A stretch of DNA of 64,000 nucleotides from Lineus longissimus (lineage: Eukaryota > Nemertea > Pilidiophora > Heteronemertea > Lineidae): positions 12,212,001 to 12,276,000 of the forward strand of contig NC_088319.1 of assembly GCF_910592395.1 (NCBI RefSeq). The letters run 5' to 3'. Made by a program: the position numbers and the translations under genes. The notes beneath the pieces are model-generated. The model had not been told where the DNA came from. It saw only the letters and a list, made by a program, of their open reading frames with translations, and made no database searches. Of this stretch, positions 11,607 to 24,237 are shown in pieces. Position 1 is the stretch's first letter. Every line of letters starts with the position of its first letter.

Positions 11607-11784
11607 AAGACCTTTTCAAACTAAATGAAGCCGGCGTGTAAGATGCACACTTTGGACAAATCATGTAAGCTTATCAGGAAGCAGACTACAGAACGATGTC
11701 AGCAATGGCCGAAGAAACAGTGGCCGGTAACACGATGCAAGATGGCTACAAGAAAGCATTCAAAGCAGTGCGGCCCCATTAGTT

Positions 11785-12110
11785 TGGCTTTTGAAATGTA
11801 TGTCCCCCTTTTAACAGAGGGAGTGCGTTTAAGATCAGAACAGCTGCTGAAAGGAATGGTCATAAGAGCAACAAACACGCAAGCCCTACAAGGGGTGTAA
11901 ACCGATCATTATAAGGGCATCAATCGTGAGACATCATTATCTAATCAAGCTGGCAGGACAAACAAAGATTGAACACAGCATCGAAACTCTGATATTGCCA
12001 TTTCATCAAGGGACGGGTGTGTCCGAAATTAGAACAGCTTTTCAGGGGGTGTAAACCGATCATTGTAAGGGCACCAATCAATCTAATCAAGCAAGAATGG
12101 CAAGCAAAGA
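11785..12110. repeat. Two-copy tandem duplication, about 153 bp
   Basis: AGGGGTGTAAACCGATCATT at 11891 recurs at about 12045 (one base changed just after it), preceded in both by a GAACAGCT segment and followed by AAGGGCAYCAATC and CTAATCAAGC. The open frames across it are not related to any known protein. Confidence 0.8.
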
Positions 12111-12189
12111 TGACATACAGTAACAACACCATTTCATCAATTGTGGCCGCCCTGTACGGCTTCAAAACAATCATGACAATTCAGGAGTC

Positions 12190-12490
12190 TTGCCGCAAAT
12201 AGATGACATTCTTTAAATGCGTCGCTGGCGATAAGATGCTGAGCATTCCTACGGTTTCTTGCCGGTTAAGATAATCAACTCTTGGTTTAGTTGGTCATCT
12301 TTTGTAGTATCGGGTGGGAAATGAACAGTCGCAATTAATGACACCAAGGGGCGATCTCCGGAGTTTGACGTCACTCATCTACGATATCTCACAGACAGCC
12401 AAACATTAGTTTCACCACCAGCAGTTGGATGCAACCTCCAGAAACGTTGCCAATCTACTCCGGGCATGCACACTGGCTGGTTGGAAGAGA
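12190..12490. promoter_or_regulatory. Candidate regulatory island
   Basis: Unique sequence with CpG (GCGTCGCTGGCGATAAG at 12219), a near-CRE TTTGACGTCACTC at 12364, and TTAAGATAATCAAC near 12265. Evidence is compositional only. Confidence 0.28.
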
Positions 12491-13309
12491 ATGAACTCCA
12501 AAAAATTTAACTTCTTACCTGAAACGAGAAAAAAATGTCGACATTTTTAGACCATGTTGACAGCTTTAGAAAAAATTTTAACCAGTATTATATGGAAATT
12601 ATGATGTCTGAAACCTTTGAATGGTATGTACTATATCATAAATTAGCATAATACTCCGAATAATAAATAAAAGGTGTCTGTTAAGAATGAGAAATGGGGC
12701 CCAGAGCATCTAGAGAAATTCAAAGATCCTGCCATTCCACTGGCGCCACCAATGGCAGAAACTGAAGCTAATCCCAATAGATATTACTCAAACGATTGGT
12801 CTGTTTCTGGGTGACAATCCAGGACCAGACCTCTCACTGAGGAAGTTTATAAACCAGTTCCTGTATTCCTAGCAACAGCGATTACAATATTCATAATATC
12901 TAATTTGTTTGAGATGGGGGTCCAATGTCAGACCCCCACCTAGTGTATGTCATTGAGTTCCGGGATTCTCCTGAAAAAGACAACAATCATACGAAACGTA
13001 ATTTGAGATATGAATATTTTGTTGATGCTGATAAGCATGTTCCTGTAGTACATCCTAGTAGAGGATATTAAGATTGACACTTTAAGATTAACCTTGAATC
13101 TAAGAAGGCTGTATCCTGCATCATTTGATGGGCTACTGTTCAGAGGCATAGTCTTGCCATTCTCATCATAATCATCATCAAGTAAGGTCTCCGAGCTGGA
13201 GCCAGGCAACACAAGGCAAACCACACTATCATAATCCTAGCAACAGAGGGTTACTACAATGCTGCTTGTGCCATCTTCCTAGTTCGTCCAGGTTTATGAT
13301 ACTTGCCTG
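12491..13309. other. Noncoding; one perfect 18-bp palindrome
   Basis: AAAAATGTCGACATTTTT at 12531-12548 is its own inverse. The rest is A+T-rich and unique, with no gene seen. Confidence 0.4.
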
Positions 13310-13992
13310 TCTGTGAGGTCAGGCCATGCACCTCAGGCCAACTGAGCAAAACAACCCCTGAAGTGGTCCAGCAGTGCTTGTGTCGGTCCAAGTGTCCACA
13401 GATAGCATATATGATAGCCACCCCCTGCTCCCACCCCAAGTTCATGCCACCCGCATGCCCCGATCCCGAGGTCAGGCTACCTTATAGCCAACCCAGCCAA
13501 ACAACTCCTGGAGTGGCCCAGATTGTGTCAGTCCAAGTGTCCACAGATAGCATATATGATAGCCACCCCCTGCTCCCACCCCAAGTTCATGCCACCCGCA
13601 TGCCCCGATCCCGAGGTCAGGCTACCTTATAGCCAACCCAGCCAAACAACTCCTGGAGTGGCCCAGATTGTGTCAGTCCAAGTGTCCACAGATAGCATAT
13701 ATGATAGCCTCCCCTGCTCCCACCCCAAGTTCATGCCACCCGCATGCCCCGATCCCGAGGTCAGGCTACCTTAGCCAACCCAGCCAAACAACTCCTGGAG
13801 TGGCCCAGATTGTGTCAGTCCAAGTGTCCACAGATAGCATATATGATAGCCACCCCCTGCTCCCACCCTAAGTTCATGCCACCCGCATGCCCCGATCCCG
13901 AGGTCAGGCTACATTAGCCAACCCAGCCAACCCAGCCAAACAACTCCTGGAGTGGCCCAGAGGTGCTTGTGTCAGTCCAAGTGTCTACAGAT
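13310..13992. repeat. Satellite-like array, five copies of about 145 bp
   Basis: GTCCACAGATAGCATATATG starts at 13394, 13539, 13684 and 13826, with a variant (GTCTACAGATGACACAG) at 13983. Each unit also has CCCCTGCTCCCACCCC, CCACCCGCATGCCCCGATCC and CAACTCCTGGAGTGGCCCAG. The inner copies are nearly identical, so the array was homogenised recently. Units are clearly richer in G+C than the surroundings. Overlapping proline-rich frames of 67-109 codons are by-products of the repeats. Confidence 0.95.
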
Positions 13993-14690
13993 GACACAGA
14001 TAAGATCACAAAAGGCCAATTGTCTTGTCAACTGTCATCGTTAATATGTTCAAAATATCGTCAAAATGTAATGTCAACACGTTACCACCCTGGAGTGAAG
14101 GGGTGGGTCATTTGAAAGTGGAGTTGGCTATCATTCTGGGCAGTTTGAATTGTTGGAATGAACGAGGGAATATGCAGAAACTAATTGTTGTACGAATGCA
14201 TTCCTTTCTCATCATAGGATAAGAAGGCATTGGGTACATTTACATTAACAGGGCCATCCCACAGATATTCGAACAGGTTAATAACGAATTTTATCAGCAT
14301 TCTATTTCATTTGCCCGTCTTTGACGAACTCGGTGACTACCATATCTGATTGTGAGTCAATTTATGTTATACTTGCTGCTGGGATGGGGGCATTGTTCGT
14401 CCAAATTCAAAAACAGGATGCTGATATCGCAGTGTGTTTATCATATCTGTGAATGATGATCATTCGGGCTTCCAAACCCACACTTTAATTGTTTTCGAGA
14501 ACTTCAGAAAGATATCGTTTGCCCATGGTCTCAGCAATAACTACATGTACACTTACAGATTAATAGGCGAAAAGAACATCAATTGAATGTATCTTACCGG
14601 GTCTCTATAGCATCTTTACAACCCCCTCCCCCCACCATCCCCCACTGCAGCAATAGTCAAACAAGCAATAAAAGTCCTGGCAGGCATCTT
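13993..14690. other. Noncoding spacer
   Basis: Unique sequence with short pyrimidine runs near 14620. Nothing is recognised. Confidence 0.35.
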
Positions 14691-14699
14691 GTGAATGCC

Positions 14700-15000
14700 G
14701 AAGGGTTGCTGCTCGTGTCTCAAATGAGAGGGCCTGGGGATGTACCACTGCCAGCCTGGGGGCCACTGCTGGCATTATCAAGAGGATGCCTTCATTTTCA
14801 AGAGGCTTTCATTATTTTAATCGACCACAGTAATCATCATCGACTGTAGACTCTTTATTTTGCAATGAGAGATATTTCCGCCAAGGGCAGCCTATCCGAC
14901 GTGCTAAAGTAGAGATTGTGTTAGCCCGGGGGTGGACTCCTGGCTAGCAAAAATGCCGAGATGCTCTCATTTTCAAGAGGCTTTTATTATTTTAGTCCAT
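14700..15000. repeat. Two-copy duplication, about 175 bp
   Basis: TTCATTTTCAAGAGGCTTTC at 14791 recurs as CTCATTTTCAAGAGGCTTTT at 14967, with similar upstream G-rich segments (CTGGGGGCCACTGCTGGC and GGGGGTGGACTCCTGGCTAG). Confidence 0.7.
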
Positions 15001-18000
15001 ATTGTCTTGAGAGAGGTGCAATATTCAGAGGTAGGTTTGGTCGTTTGTCAAGAATTTCTTTAGTCGCATGCAGTCATTGTCTTCTTGGAGACTGCCCTTA
15101 GGCCTGCTACTGGTTTAAAACAAGATGATCGAGAGTTCCATCTTTTTCAACAAGCATTGAGGTCTGTTGAGATGAACTCCCTGTTAGGGATATCGCTTAT
15201 AAATTTTGGTTGTTAAGTTGATATGAATTACAAAACTGTTGTCAATCCATTTTACCCTTTGTTCTTGCTTTCAAATCTTCTTGGCCCTTTTGCAAAATTC
15301 AAACCTGGACATCCATCATATCACATCTTGTCCTCACATTAATTCAAGATTCCACCTCATATTTTATCCAATCAGAGCAGAATATCATCTTTTCTGCTGA
15401 CTTATCCTGCATCTGCTCTCCATGTAACCATATGGCCTCAAAGTGATACAGATGGTCCACTTTTGCTATCTCCATGCCGTCCTCCAAAATTAATTTTTCG
15501 TTTCCACTTTGTTGACAGATTTATCTAGGAGTGATGTTTTGGAGTGGTGCTCCTCTCCAAGATGTCGTAGAGGTTGTAGGGCTCGACAACAACCTCACTT
15601 ACTCCTCCCATCCACGAGTGCATAGAAAGCTAGATAGCGTTGTCAAGTCCATATCATGTGACTTTTCTAGCCTGACAGATGCCCCGAGATGTTGTCCGAA
15701 GGAGGTCATGAGTGGTGTGTGATTGGAGATAGAACAAATGTGTTTCATTCATCAAGTGCACATGAAACAGTCTTATCTCCAGTGAGCTTTTAAACATACA
15801 TTCAATGTAGCCTATTTAAATGATACGATTGGCTTTGCCCCTTTTACTTTGTCTTTCTATTTTTCCAATAAGAATACTCATACTGTAAAACCCAGAGGTA
15901 TTTGCGTGCCTTTTATATCCACGTCTCTTGCGATTACTGTTTATTTCTAGGAGTTCATGTTCTAAATTTCTCATGCTATTCACCATGACAGTTCGTTGCG
16001 TGTTCTTCAAAAAACGCAAACCATGAACGAGCTGTTGTCTGCCCAGCCACAAGCCAGACCCAGCTCAATTCTTCCTTGGGCAAGTTCTGACGGATCCTTG
16101 ACAGAGGTTACCATCTTGTCTGCCTTACTACTCCCCAATTGACATCTCTGCTGGGGCATACTTGAAACTGTCAGTACTGGTAAATATTTGATGACTCCAA
16201 CAAGAGTTTAGTTGGAAGTTTCGTCTCTTTTTACCGGAAATTTGCCAGTAGAAAGTTACTTCTGGCAAGATAGACAGTTCAACTTCTGTGATGAAGTTCG
16301 TCCTCTATCAGTGTTGATCCTGGTCACCAAATAGATCCTTTGATCCTAAATAGTACATTAGAATGGCTTGAATTCCTCCTTAAGAGCTGTAAGGCCGAGG
16401 CCGATTGCCAGGATGCGTTTTTTAATAATCTTGATGTTGATGTGAATGGTTCTCTTCTGTGAAAGTGCAACAAAACTGAATTGCCTGATATCTGAAACCG
16501 ATTTGAGAAAAAATCTTTTTTTGCATTATCTGTGAGAAACGATAGCTTCCAAATTCTGCCTTTTGAAATTGCTTGAGTATCTGATAACATTTCTTAACAG
16601 TACTTGAGCTACTACGGAGGTCAAGCGGCAATGACCTTGGATGTTTGAAGGTCATATCCTTCCATCAGTTTCAGCCACTTCATGTAACCAAGTTTGTCAA
16701 AAATCTTCTTCAAGTGTTATTCTAAATTCCCTTCAAAGGTCTTCAAAAACACGTACGCCGTATAAAACAGAATGCACCATTTTGGACACAATTCCTCTGA
16801 AATGTGAGATGAAATTATCAAGGACCTTCACCTTGGACGAGTATATAAAAATAGATCTAAATGTTCAAAATTGCCATAACATGTAATTGATATTCAAACA
16901 TTGTTATAAGTATTTTGACATTTGTGTACCCTCAGAGCCATCCTCGTGGTATCTGTTCAAGCTGTAATAGTTATGTTAAGGGTCCTTCAAGGCTTATTGA
17001 CAAACCTTTGGCCTCACATGTCCGTGTCGGTGACAGCAATGATTCACAATCGTCGGTGTGAGAGAATTTGTGATGATGACTCTCAGCGAAAAGACATTGT
17101 TGACCCAATGTAGATGACGAATGGAAACTTAATCTAAGTTTCAATAAATATATACATTTTGGTAATGTTTGTTGATGGGTGTTGTTGACCTGGTTGGTTT
17201 GAGGGTTGGGGTGGGATATCCTCTCACCTATGTGAAGGAATGCTACTAGAATAAGTTAGGAAACAGCACCAAAAGCATGGGCCTTTATGTAAACAAAATT
17301 TGTATAACTGGGCAGTTAATGCAGAACTTATGAAAATAAAACTTGGGTAGTCATCCTCTTCAAGATAATACCTTTACAATGTTCTATAAATCTGACTTTC
17401 TTGCAACAGAACTTTAAGGAGTCCAGAGTTTGCATTTTGCTTCCAAAATTAAAATCTGTAAATCTCTAATGTCTCTCTTTGTAAGTGGAAATGTGAAGGA
17501 GATAGTTCACCCTCTTCACTTAGTCCTCCACCCAATGTGTCTAAGGGAGCTGTGTCAAGCATCCTTGGGGCCATCTTCATAACAGAAATACCAGGTTCGT
17601 ATGAATAGCCCTTGAAGCGGTTCATCGACCACGATCCTTAAACTGACATAGATGTAAATAAACTCCTTTTTTAACAGTACTTGTCAGACAATGTGGTCTT
17701 ACAGTACATCCACAAAACCACAAGTTTTATTCAGGAGTGGAGTTTGAATGTGATATGTTGGGAAGGTGGCCTAAAAACGAGTAAATCTTTTGGAAGATGG
17801 TTCGTTTCGAGGATCTCGTTGTGAATTTTAATACCATTTTGAAGTCCTTGAAATTGGATGTGGCGCTTAGGTATTCTGTAACCAGAAGTCTGATTCACCC
17901 CTGGTGACTAAAATTCAGCATATATTTACTTGAAGACAGAGTACATTGCGTGTATGGTTGATATTGGCATTGACATTGGACTAGATGTAAGATTTAGTTT

Positions 18001-18539
18001 GGTCCCAGCAACTACCGCTTCTGCGATGCGGCACATTTTCCCATAGATATCTGACAACTCCTTATTATTTTATCAATAACATTTATGTGTTATTCAACAA
18101 TTTTCAAATCTCGCACCATTGTTATTTCCACAGTGCTTGAGCATTTAAGTTTTAGTAACTTAAAAAGAAACATCTGAGAAAGTGTCGACTTAGAAGTGAG
18201 TGCCTGAGGAAGAGGGGGGGGGTCTGGACTTAACCTTGAGAGCAGCATTAGGCAAATGTTTCCAAACTAACCACACATCAGCATCTTCCTGAGCCAAATA
18301 CCATCCACTTGCAAAATATTAAAATCGTTCTATAACCCATTAGCCAGAGTGGAAAAAACACCACAAAAATGATTTGCAACTGCAGACAAGTATCTCAAGA
18401 TGTAAAAATTAACCTAACAGATGGAATCAACAAACATCGCAATAAAACGTCATCTTCAGGCAGAGATGTGTCCATGTAGGTATACAAAAATCACCTGAGC
18501 GTATAAACAGGTATGTGCACGAAAGTGTAAAGGTATTTC
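15001..18539. other. 3.5 kb of noncoding sequence
   Basis: No repeat longer than about 30 bp and no known exon. Minor items: an 8-bp hairpin GAGGTTGT/ACAACCTC at 15570-15596, a G-rich stretch at 17170-17220 and a 9-G run at 18214. Frames up to 88 codons are unremarkable. Confidence 0.35.
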
Positions 18540-18720
18540 GGCCAGCTTGGGTTGGAGCAAACTCTTAAGAGATATCATCTCGTCCTCTTCATAGTGTCTC
18601 TGCGGACAAAGCCTCGATTCAGGGAAGCAGCGGCATCATCCAGGTTCGAGCGCTGCCTCCTCATATCAGCCAGACTGATTGGAATCACTCGAGATTAAAG
18701 AAGACTTACTCGACTCTTCT
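18540..18720. promoter_or_regulatory. Candidate small regulatory island
   Basis: A unique CpG-bearing block (TTTCGGCCAGC, TCTGCGGACAAAG, GTTCGAGCGCTGCC). The GGTTCGAG run recalls a pol III B-box but lacks a matching A-box, so it is not called a tRNA. Confidence 0.22.
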
Positions 18721-20035
18721 ATCAATTAGTAAAGGGGCCATCTCGAAAATCACGCTAAATGTGTAGCTTCTCAAAACGTCTGTATTTCTTCAATATGTGA
18801 ATACCCAAGAGCACTACATAGGATTTAACACTTGGGAAAAACGCCCTATATATGTCTCCTTTATCTTTGGGAGCTAAAGGAGGTATCATTTTGTTTGTCC
18901 TAATTATATTTTTCCATTATAACAATGAAATAAGACTGAGTTCCGTAACTGCCCTTCTAACTAAAGAATTTTTTTGACCAGTCTGAAATTTCAAATTCTT
19001 AGTCTTAATTATTCTCGGTACCACATGTACCATTGCTATGATGAAATGTACAAACTGAAATCTGAGATGGCCCCAGTGAAGAGCTCTCACTGTGTTTAAT
19101 GTTATCTACAAACACAGGTTTTTCACCCATTAGACGAGTGACAACGCACTTGGAATGAGTTGATATGAGAAAAATGAGCATCTGTCAACAGACGGTAAAA
19201 TGGCTGAAAGAACCCTTTCATAGCTACGCCACAAACTGTTACGATTCGCTCTTGGTGTTTACGAGGCAGAAGTTACAGATTGAGTATGTCTGATTATTCC
19301 ACTTGGGATGTTTGGCTAGATTCTTCTGATGTTCTAGATGTTTATGCCTGATCCTTGGTTGGAAGCTGATGAACAGGATATTCTATGAAAAGGTGGAAAA
19401 ACAACATATTTTTCATGACATATCTAATGTATCAGAGAGATGATGCCTATACTCCATTTCACGAAAAAATGGCACTGCATGCGAAACAAGCTGAAAATGG
19501 CTGGGAAAATTTATCAATTTTGCCATTTTGTAAAACTCAGGATATCGAGTATCTACTAGACTTGTTTAGGAGAGTTCTGAGTAACCAGGAAAAATGGTAC
19601 CAAAAATAACCAAAAAAAAATTTCAGTACACTTACTTATGTGGTTGAAACGCAAGAGGTTTTAAACTTGGAGGGGGGGCCCTGACTGTCTGAATAACTAC
19701 AGTGTTACATCGGATGTGAGCCATGCAACTGTACAGGGTTACATCGGATGTAAGCACTTTGAAAATATAATATTCATTGACAATGAATAAGTGAAAATGA
19801 GTTGTTAGTGTAATCATTGACGGCATGAAGTGCTGATTCTAAACACTGATAGCAAAACATTTTCACCTGGAGTACCGTGACAACGTATTGAAATTTCAAA
19901 CGGAAATACATTTTAAACTGTCGGGAATGTGTTGTGCAGTCGAGTGTTATTCGCGTCGGTAAATTGCAGGAAACTCATCTTTGGTCCCAGGCACTCCCAG
20001 CGCAATTGATAAACATAAGTGCGTTTCTCTGACGA
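18721..20035. other. Noncoding spacer with one short duplication
   Basis: GTTACATCGGATGTGAGC near 19703 recurs as GTTACATCGGATGTAAGC near 19738. A hairpin CTCCTTTA/TAAAGGAG lies at 18856-18882. No gene is seen. Confidence 0.4.
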
Positions 20036-20039
20036 CTGT

Positions 20040-20400
20040 ACGAGGGAAGACCAAAGACCAAATTGCTACGAGCCCTTTTAGTATGAAGTGGCAATTAGAT
20101 ATATCAATAAGCATCACCGGATGTTAACTTTCCAACTGGAAACCAGCACTTTTTTAGTTTTTCACATTATTTTCGCTTTGATTTCACCACTTTCACCATC
20201 CTTCACATAACCACAAGTGGTTTAAATGACAACTGAAATAGCGTGGACCAAAGACTATTTTGCGATGAGCCCTTTTAACACTAGGCTGCTATTTAATATG
20301 TCGATATATATCACGGAGGATAACTTTTTTCTACTTGTTTTAATTGTATATTTTGTTCTCCCGGATGTTAACCTAACAAATTGAAATCAGATCAACATGT
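20040..20400. repeat. Degenerate tandem repeat, about 197-bp period
   Basis: GACCAAAGACCAAATTGC..GAGCCCTTTTA (20049) recurs as GACCAAAGACTATTTTGC..GAGCCCTTTTA (20246). CCGGATGTTAAC appears at about 20117 and 20355, giving a second copy of the downstream part. Confidence 0.7.
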
Positions 20401-20747
20401 ACTTCATAACTATGTTTAATGGCATCACTGAATGTAGCAGATTCATAAACTCTTTTGTTTTGCACCAAAATCGATGTCAGAGGACTTTCAACGTCAAAGC
20501 CTCACTGTTCACACTCCTGCACCAATTAAGGCCTAAGCTGTTTGTTAAAAATTTGAGATCTGTAATATACTAAGTTTAAACTTAGGGTGGTTACACTGTA
20601 TATACCATCTGTAGGCCTACATAGCTAGATTTTTCTGATACAGACAGTTCAAAACATCCGGGAGGCAATGCCATCAAGATGAACTTGGAAATACCATCAG
20701 GCAAATCATATCCTATAACCTGAGTTCAATAATGCCGATGCAACCTT

Positions 20748-21007
20748 AAAGTAGATTTCGCACCACCAGCGATTCAGCCTACTTTTTCCATTTTCTCGGG
20801 CCGTGAAAAAGTACATTCTCATTTCCTGTTCAAAAGTCTGGCACAGATCAGTTAGCAAGATTTGGCCTGATGAAAATGCAAACAATATGGCCCGAAATAG
20901 GGTTTCATTCAGAAACTTGCGCATGACTTGATAATGAAGTATAATTGCTCTGATATATACTGACTGATGTGCAGGAAGGGCATTGTATAGCTTGTAGGAA
21001 TTCGCTT
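20748..21007 (+). repeat. Dispersed repeat family R1, copy 1
   Basis: About 260 bp shared with 35641-35890 in the same orientation. Shared landmarks are TTTCGCACCA, CAGCGATTCAGCCT, GTGAAAAAGTAC, AAAGTCTGGCACAGA, GGCCTGATGAA, CATTCAGAAACT and AATTCGCTT. Identity is roughly 75-80%. No coding potential, and the origin is unknown. Confidence 0.82.
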
Positions 21008-21277
21008 AACACTGTCCTTGCAGCCTTTTGTTTAAAACAAGTTGAGGTCTGTCGTAAATGGAAATTCTCGGCAGACAGCCAGTGGGTGACTTTTTACTTG
21101 TTTTAAAGATACCAGTGGAAAGGTCTCATATTCAATTTTTTACCCGATGATTTCTCCAGTATCTGCTATGATAATTGATAATTGATAGTTCAAAATGTTA
21201 CGTACCCTGAACGATCTGGGTCAAACGACCACACAAAAAATTGCACCAATTCCACAAATCGAATATGTCGCTACATG

Positions 21278-21545
21278 TCATTCAAATGACAATTAATTGA
21301 CACTTAATTGCAAACAATTAATTAGGTTAATTGGCTATGTACCATGTGACATCAATCAGGCCATCCTCACTGTCGCCAAGGGCCGATTGTGACCACGCTT
21401 CGCCGCCACAAGGTACGGTGGGCAAATTCACATCCGACAGAAAATAAACATTACAGAATCATTTTTTTGCCCATTGTCTCTAATTTATTTCTTGGTAATT
21501 CGTCATAAATCGACAAATGACCAGAGTCTAGTCTGACTGGGGACA
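21278..21545. promoter_or_regulatory. Homeodomain-site-rich element, copy A
   Basis: The first 60 bp hold at least four TAATT/AATTA cores, including the palindrome CAATTAATTG (21290) and CAATTAATTAGG, then an E-box CATGTG near 21344, then a CpG-bearing core (CGCCAAGGGCCGATTGTGAC, GCTTCGCCGCC). This is the composition of a developmental enhancer. It is inferred, not shown. Confidence 0.42.
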
Positions 21546-22014
21546 AGAAGGTTGGCTACTGTTTTAATCTTTAGCATCAGTCTCGATTTTTTTATATCAT
21601 AATTTCCCAATGATGCTGGCAAATTCAGAGAGAACTGCACTCACGAGACCCTCTCACTGTATGCTCCCCAAAGAGTTGGAGGAATTCCTTTGTTTTTTGC
21701 ATACCAAGACGGTTGGGTACCATTTAGGGTCAATGGTCTGATCTACATTGACTTTGATAACAACTGTGGCAAACAAAATAAGGTCAAAAGCGAAAGAGAC
21801 CCAGGAACAGTTCACTGGACCAACATCTTAAACTCCAAACAACCCATGAAATAGGAACCACATTTTCCTTTGGACATGTTTGAGATATCCTACTAAATAA
21901 AACAGAAATATGATTGGTCTACATCCCTTGGTAAACGCAGACTACAGCTCTCTCAACTACAACGAAATAAGACTGTACACCAATACAGCAATTCTATAGA
22001 TATTTTAGCCCATC

Positions 22015-22275
22015 TCATTCAAAAGACAATTAATTGAAACTTAATTGCAAACAATTAATTAGGTTAATTGGCTCTCTATCATGTGACATCAATCGGGTCA
22101 TCCAATCTGTCGCCAAGGGCCGATTTTGACCACGCTTCGCCGCCACATTCAAATCCGACAGAAAATAAACGTTACAGAATTATCTTTTTGCTGATTGTCT
22201 CTTATTAATTTGTTGGTAATTAGTCATAAATCAACAAATGACCAGAGTCTAGTCTGACTGGGGACAAGAAGGTTG
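22015..22275. promoter_or_regulatory. Homeodomain-site-rich element, copy B
   Basis: The second copy of the same element. All TAATT cores, the CATGTG E-box and the CGCCAAGGGCCGATT core are kept, while most changes fall between them (for example after GGTTAATTGGCT). Retention of the sites in both copies agrees with function but can also reflect a young duplication. Confidence 0.4.
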
Positions 22276-22728
22276 GCTACTGCTTAAATCTATCTGTACT
22301 GATTTGAATATTATTTCCCAATTGCGTCGACGAATTCTATAAGAACTGCCCTCAATAGACCCTGTCTCTATAAATGTGCTTCCATTTGTCTAACACCCGT
22401 GTTTTTGTTTTTTAAAATTCTATCAATTGATTGCCTTGTCTACAGCATGTCTAAATCGTCCTTGGGAGGAGGCAACAATAATGTGACTTGCCTAAGGTCA
22501 GAAGTATAAATTAATACCCAAGAACAGTTCATTGGACCAACATCTTAAACTCCAAACAACCCATGAAATAGGAATAACATTTTCCTTCGGACATGTTTGA
22601 GATATCCTACTAAACAAAACAGAAATATGGTTGGTCTACACCCCTTGGTAAATGCAGACCATAGGTCTCTCCACTACAATGAAATAGACTGTACACCAGT
22701 ACAGCAATTCTACAGATATTTTAGCCCA

Positions 22729-23640
22729 AGTAAGATTGAAAATCAGACTCCTAATCCGCTGTTTTCATATTTGCCTATGGAGTTCCGCAAGCATCTTAAA
22801 GATGGAAGACAATCCATCAGTATTTGTGTCAAAGACATTTTTTTCTGAAATATTGCAGGATAAGTCGATGATTGCTAAAGGCAACATGGTGATAAAAGAT
22901 TGATAACGAAAGACAGGCAGTTTTTTCTTTATCCACAGTTTGTCCTATAAAAAATGCAGCAAATGACCGCGGCAAGAAAGACTAGTCTTTGTTAATTCTT
23001 GGTGTAAGCTTATGATAGTGAGTGTTAACTGGGACTCCATTATAGCTCTTTTAGCAATATTTGGTATTCTGTTGAAAGAGAAAAGTGGAGCCAACCCCCC
23101 CCCCCTCAATGACACATTTGTTTATTCACATTTGCTCCTTAAGCAACAATCTTTTGAAATCCAGGAAAACAAAATTGCACATAAATTCAAATGAATTACA
23201 CTCAAAGCCATGATAAAATGAAAAATTTGTGATCAGGTCTTTGACCGTTTGATTGAAATTGGATCCAATTTGATTAAATGTCCTCAAAACACAAAATAAG
23301 CTCCTGCATCAATTCCAGCACATCGTTTTAATTCATCATCGATGACTCAAAGCAAAAGAGCATAATATCGTAATATGGCATGCCGTTGCATGTTGATCTA
23401 TCTCCCCTCAAAGTTATAAAATACACCTGACTTTTATATACAGATATCTCATTAACGCGCTCTTGAAATTCAAATTAATCAGCGACCAGTAGACATCCCT
23501 GGGGTTTAGGGGAATCTTAATACAAATGCATTGCGATATTTATGCCATCATAATGCAGGATTAGTCTCGTAAAATTCTAACGAGCACCATGATATTGTGG
23601 TCAGACAATGCGAAAAATGGCTTCGTGATCTTAATACATC
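22729..23640. other. Noncoding spacer
   Basis: A+T-rich and unique, with an 11-C run at 23095. No gene is recognised. Confidence 0.35.
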
Positions 23641-24060
23641 ATTCTGCAGTTGGCCGCGCAATTAAAAATTAATTATCATGCTGGAATATGGACAATTAGA
23701 ATTGTGATTATACGCTATGATACAGACCAAGATGCATTAGGCTGCGGAGGACCGTACCGCAGCACGAACCGTACACGTAAACTCATCATTAGCAAGACGA
23801 ATCGCATTTGCGAGCTGATATTAATGATGTACGCTGCGTCGTATCTCAGGTACTACGCATCGACTGGCGAAGATTTTGTCATCAATCATGCCCTCCGATT
23901 GCTAACCTCATCGACAAACACGCAAGAAAAACAAGAGGTTATTACTGCAAGTTGGTGCGATGGATAAAACTGGATGAAACAGGATAAGACGCCAACTCAG
24001 ACATACTCTCCTACAATCAGTCAACTCGAATCTGACGTCGGATCAAACCTTGAGGCCGGG
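23641..24060. promoter_or_regulatory. Candidate regulatory island
   Basis: Unique block starting GGCCGCGCAATTAAAAATTA and holding the near-palindrome ACAATTAGAATTGT (23692), then a CpG-bearing half (CGTACCGCAGCACGAACCG, GTCGTATCTCAGG, CATCGACTGGCGAAG). The 105-codon frame through it has no known domain; a conserved noncoding element is the better guess. Confidence 0.38.
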
Positions 24061-24237
24061 AAGCTGTATTTGAATGCGATTCTGCCATGACAAATCCATG
24101 TTGAGGTTTAATCAAGATTCTCATTACAATACTGATGTCATGTAAGAGCAATCAGCCTGAGGTTTGTCACTGATGTCCGGGAGATTGTGAAATATTCAAA
24201 TTCAAATACCATTGTTTTGTCTTAAACAATAGTTAAA

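Larger units (their letters stand above)
21278..22728. repeat. Tandem duplication, 737-bp unit
   Basis: Copy 1 is 21278-22014 and copy 2 is 22015-22728. Both begin TCATTCAAA and end ATTTTAGCCCA. The first 265 bp of each match at about 92%, including a 48-bp stretch without a difference near 21500/22230. The middle 230 bp have drifted much further. The last 215 bp match closely again (ACATCTTAAACTCCAAACAA, GACATGTTTGAGATATCCTA). Copy 1 has about 16 extra bases at 21413. The 83-codon frame at the end of copy 2 is broken in copy 1 and is not a gene. Confidence 0.93.

Noticed and set aside
13303-13871. Proline-rich frames in the 145-bp array
   Set aside because: They recur with the satellite units in shifting frames and share no known domain.
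18640-18680. Pol III B-box-like GGTTCGAGCGC
   Set aside because: No A-box upstream and no pairing arms.
22597-22848. 83-codon frame at the end of the duplicated unit
   Set aside because: The matching part of copy 1 is interrupted, so there is no sign that a protein is kept.
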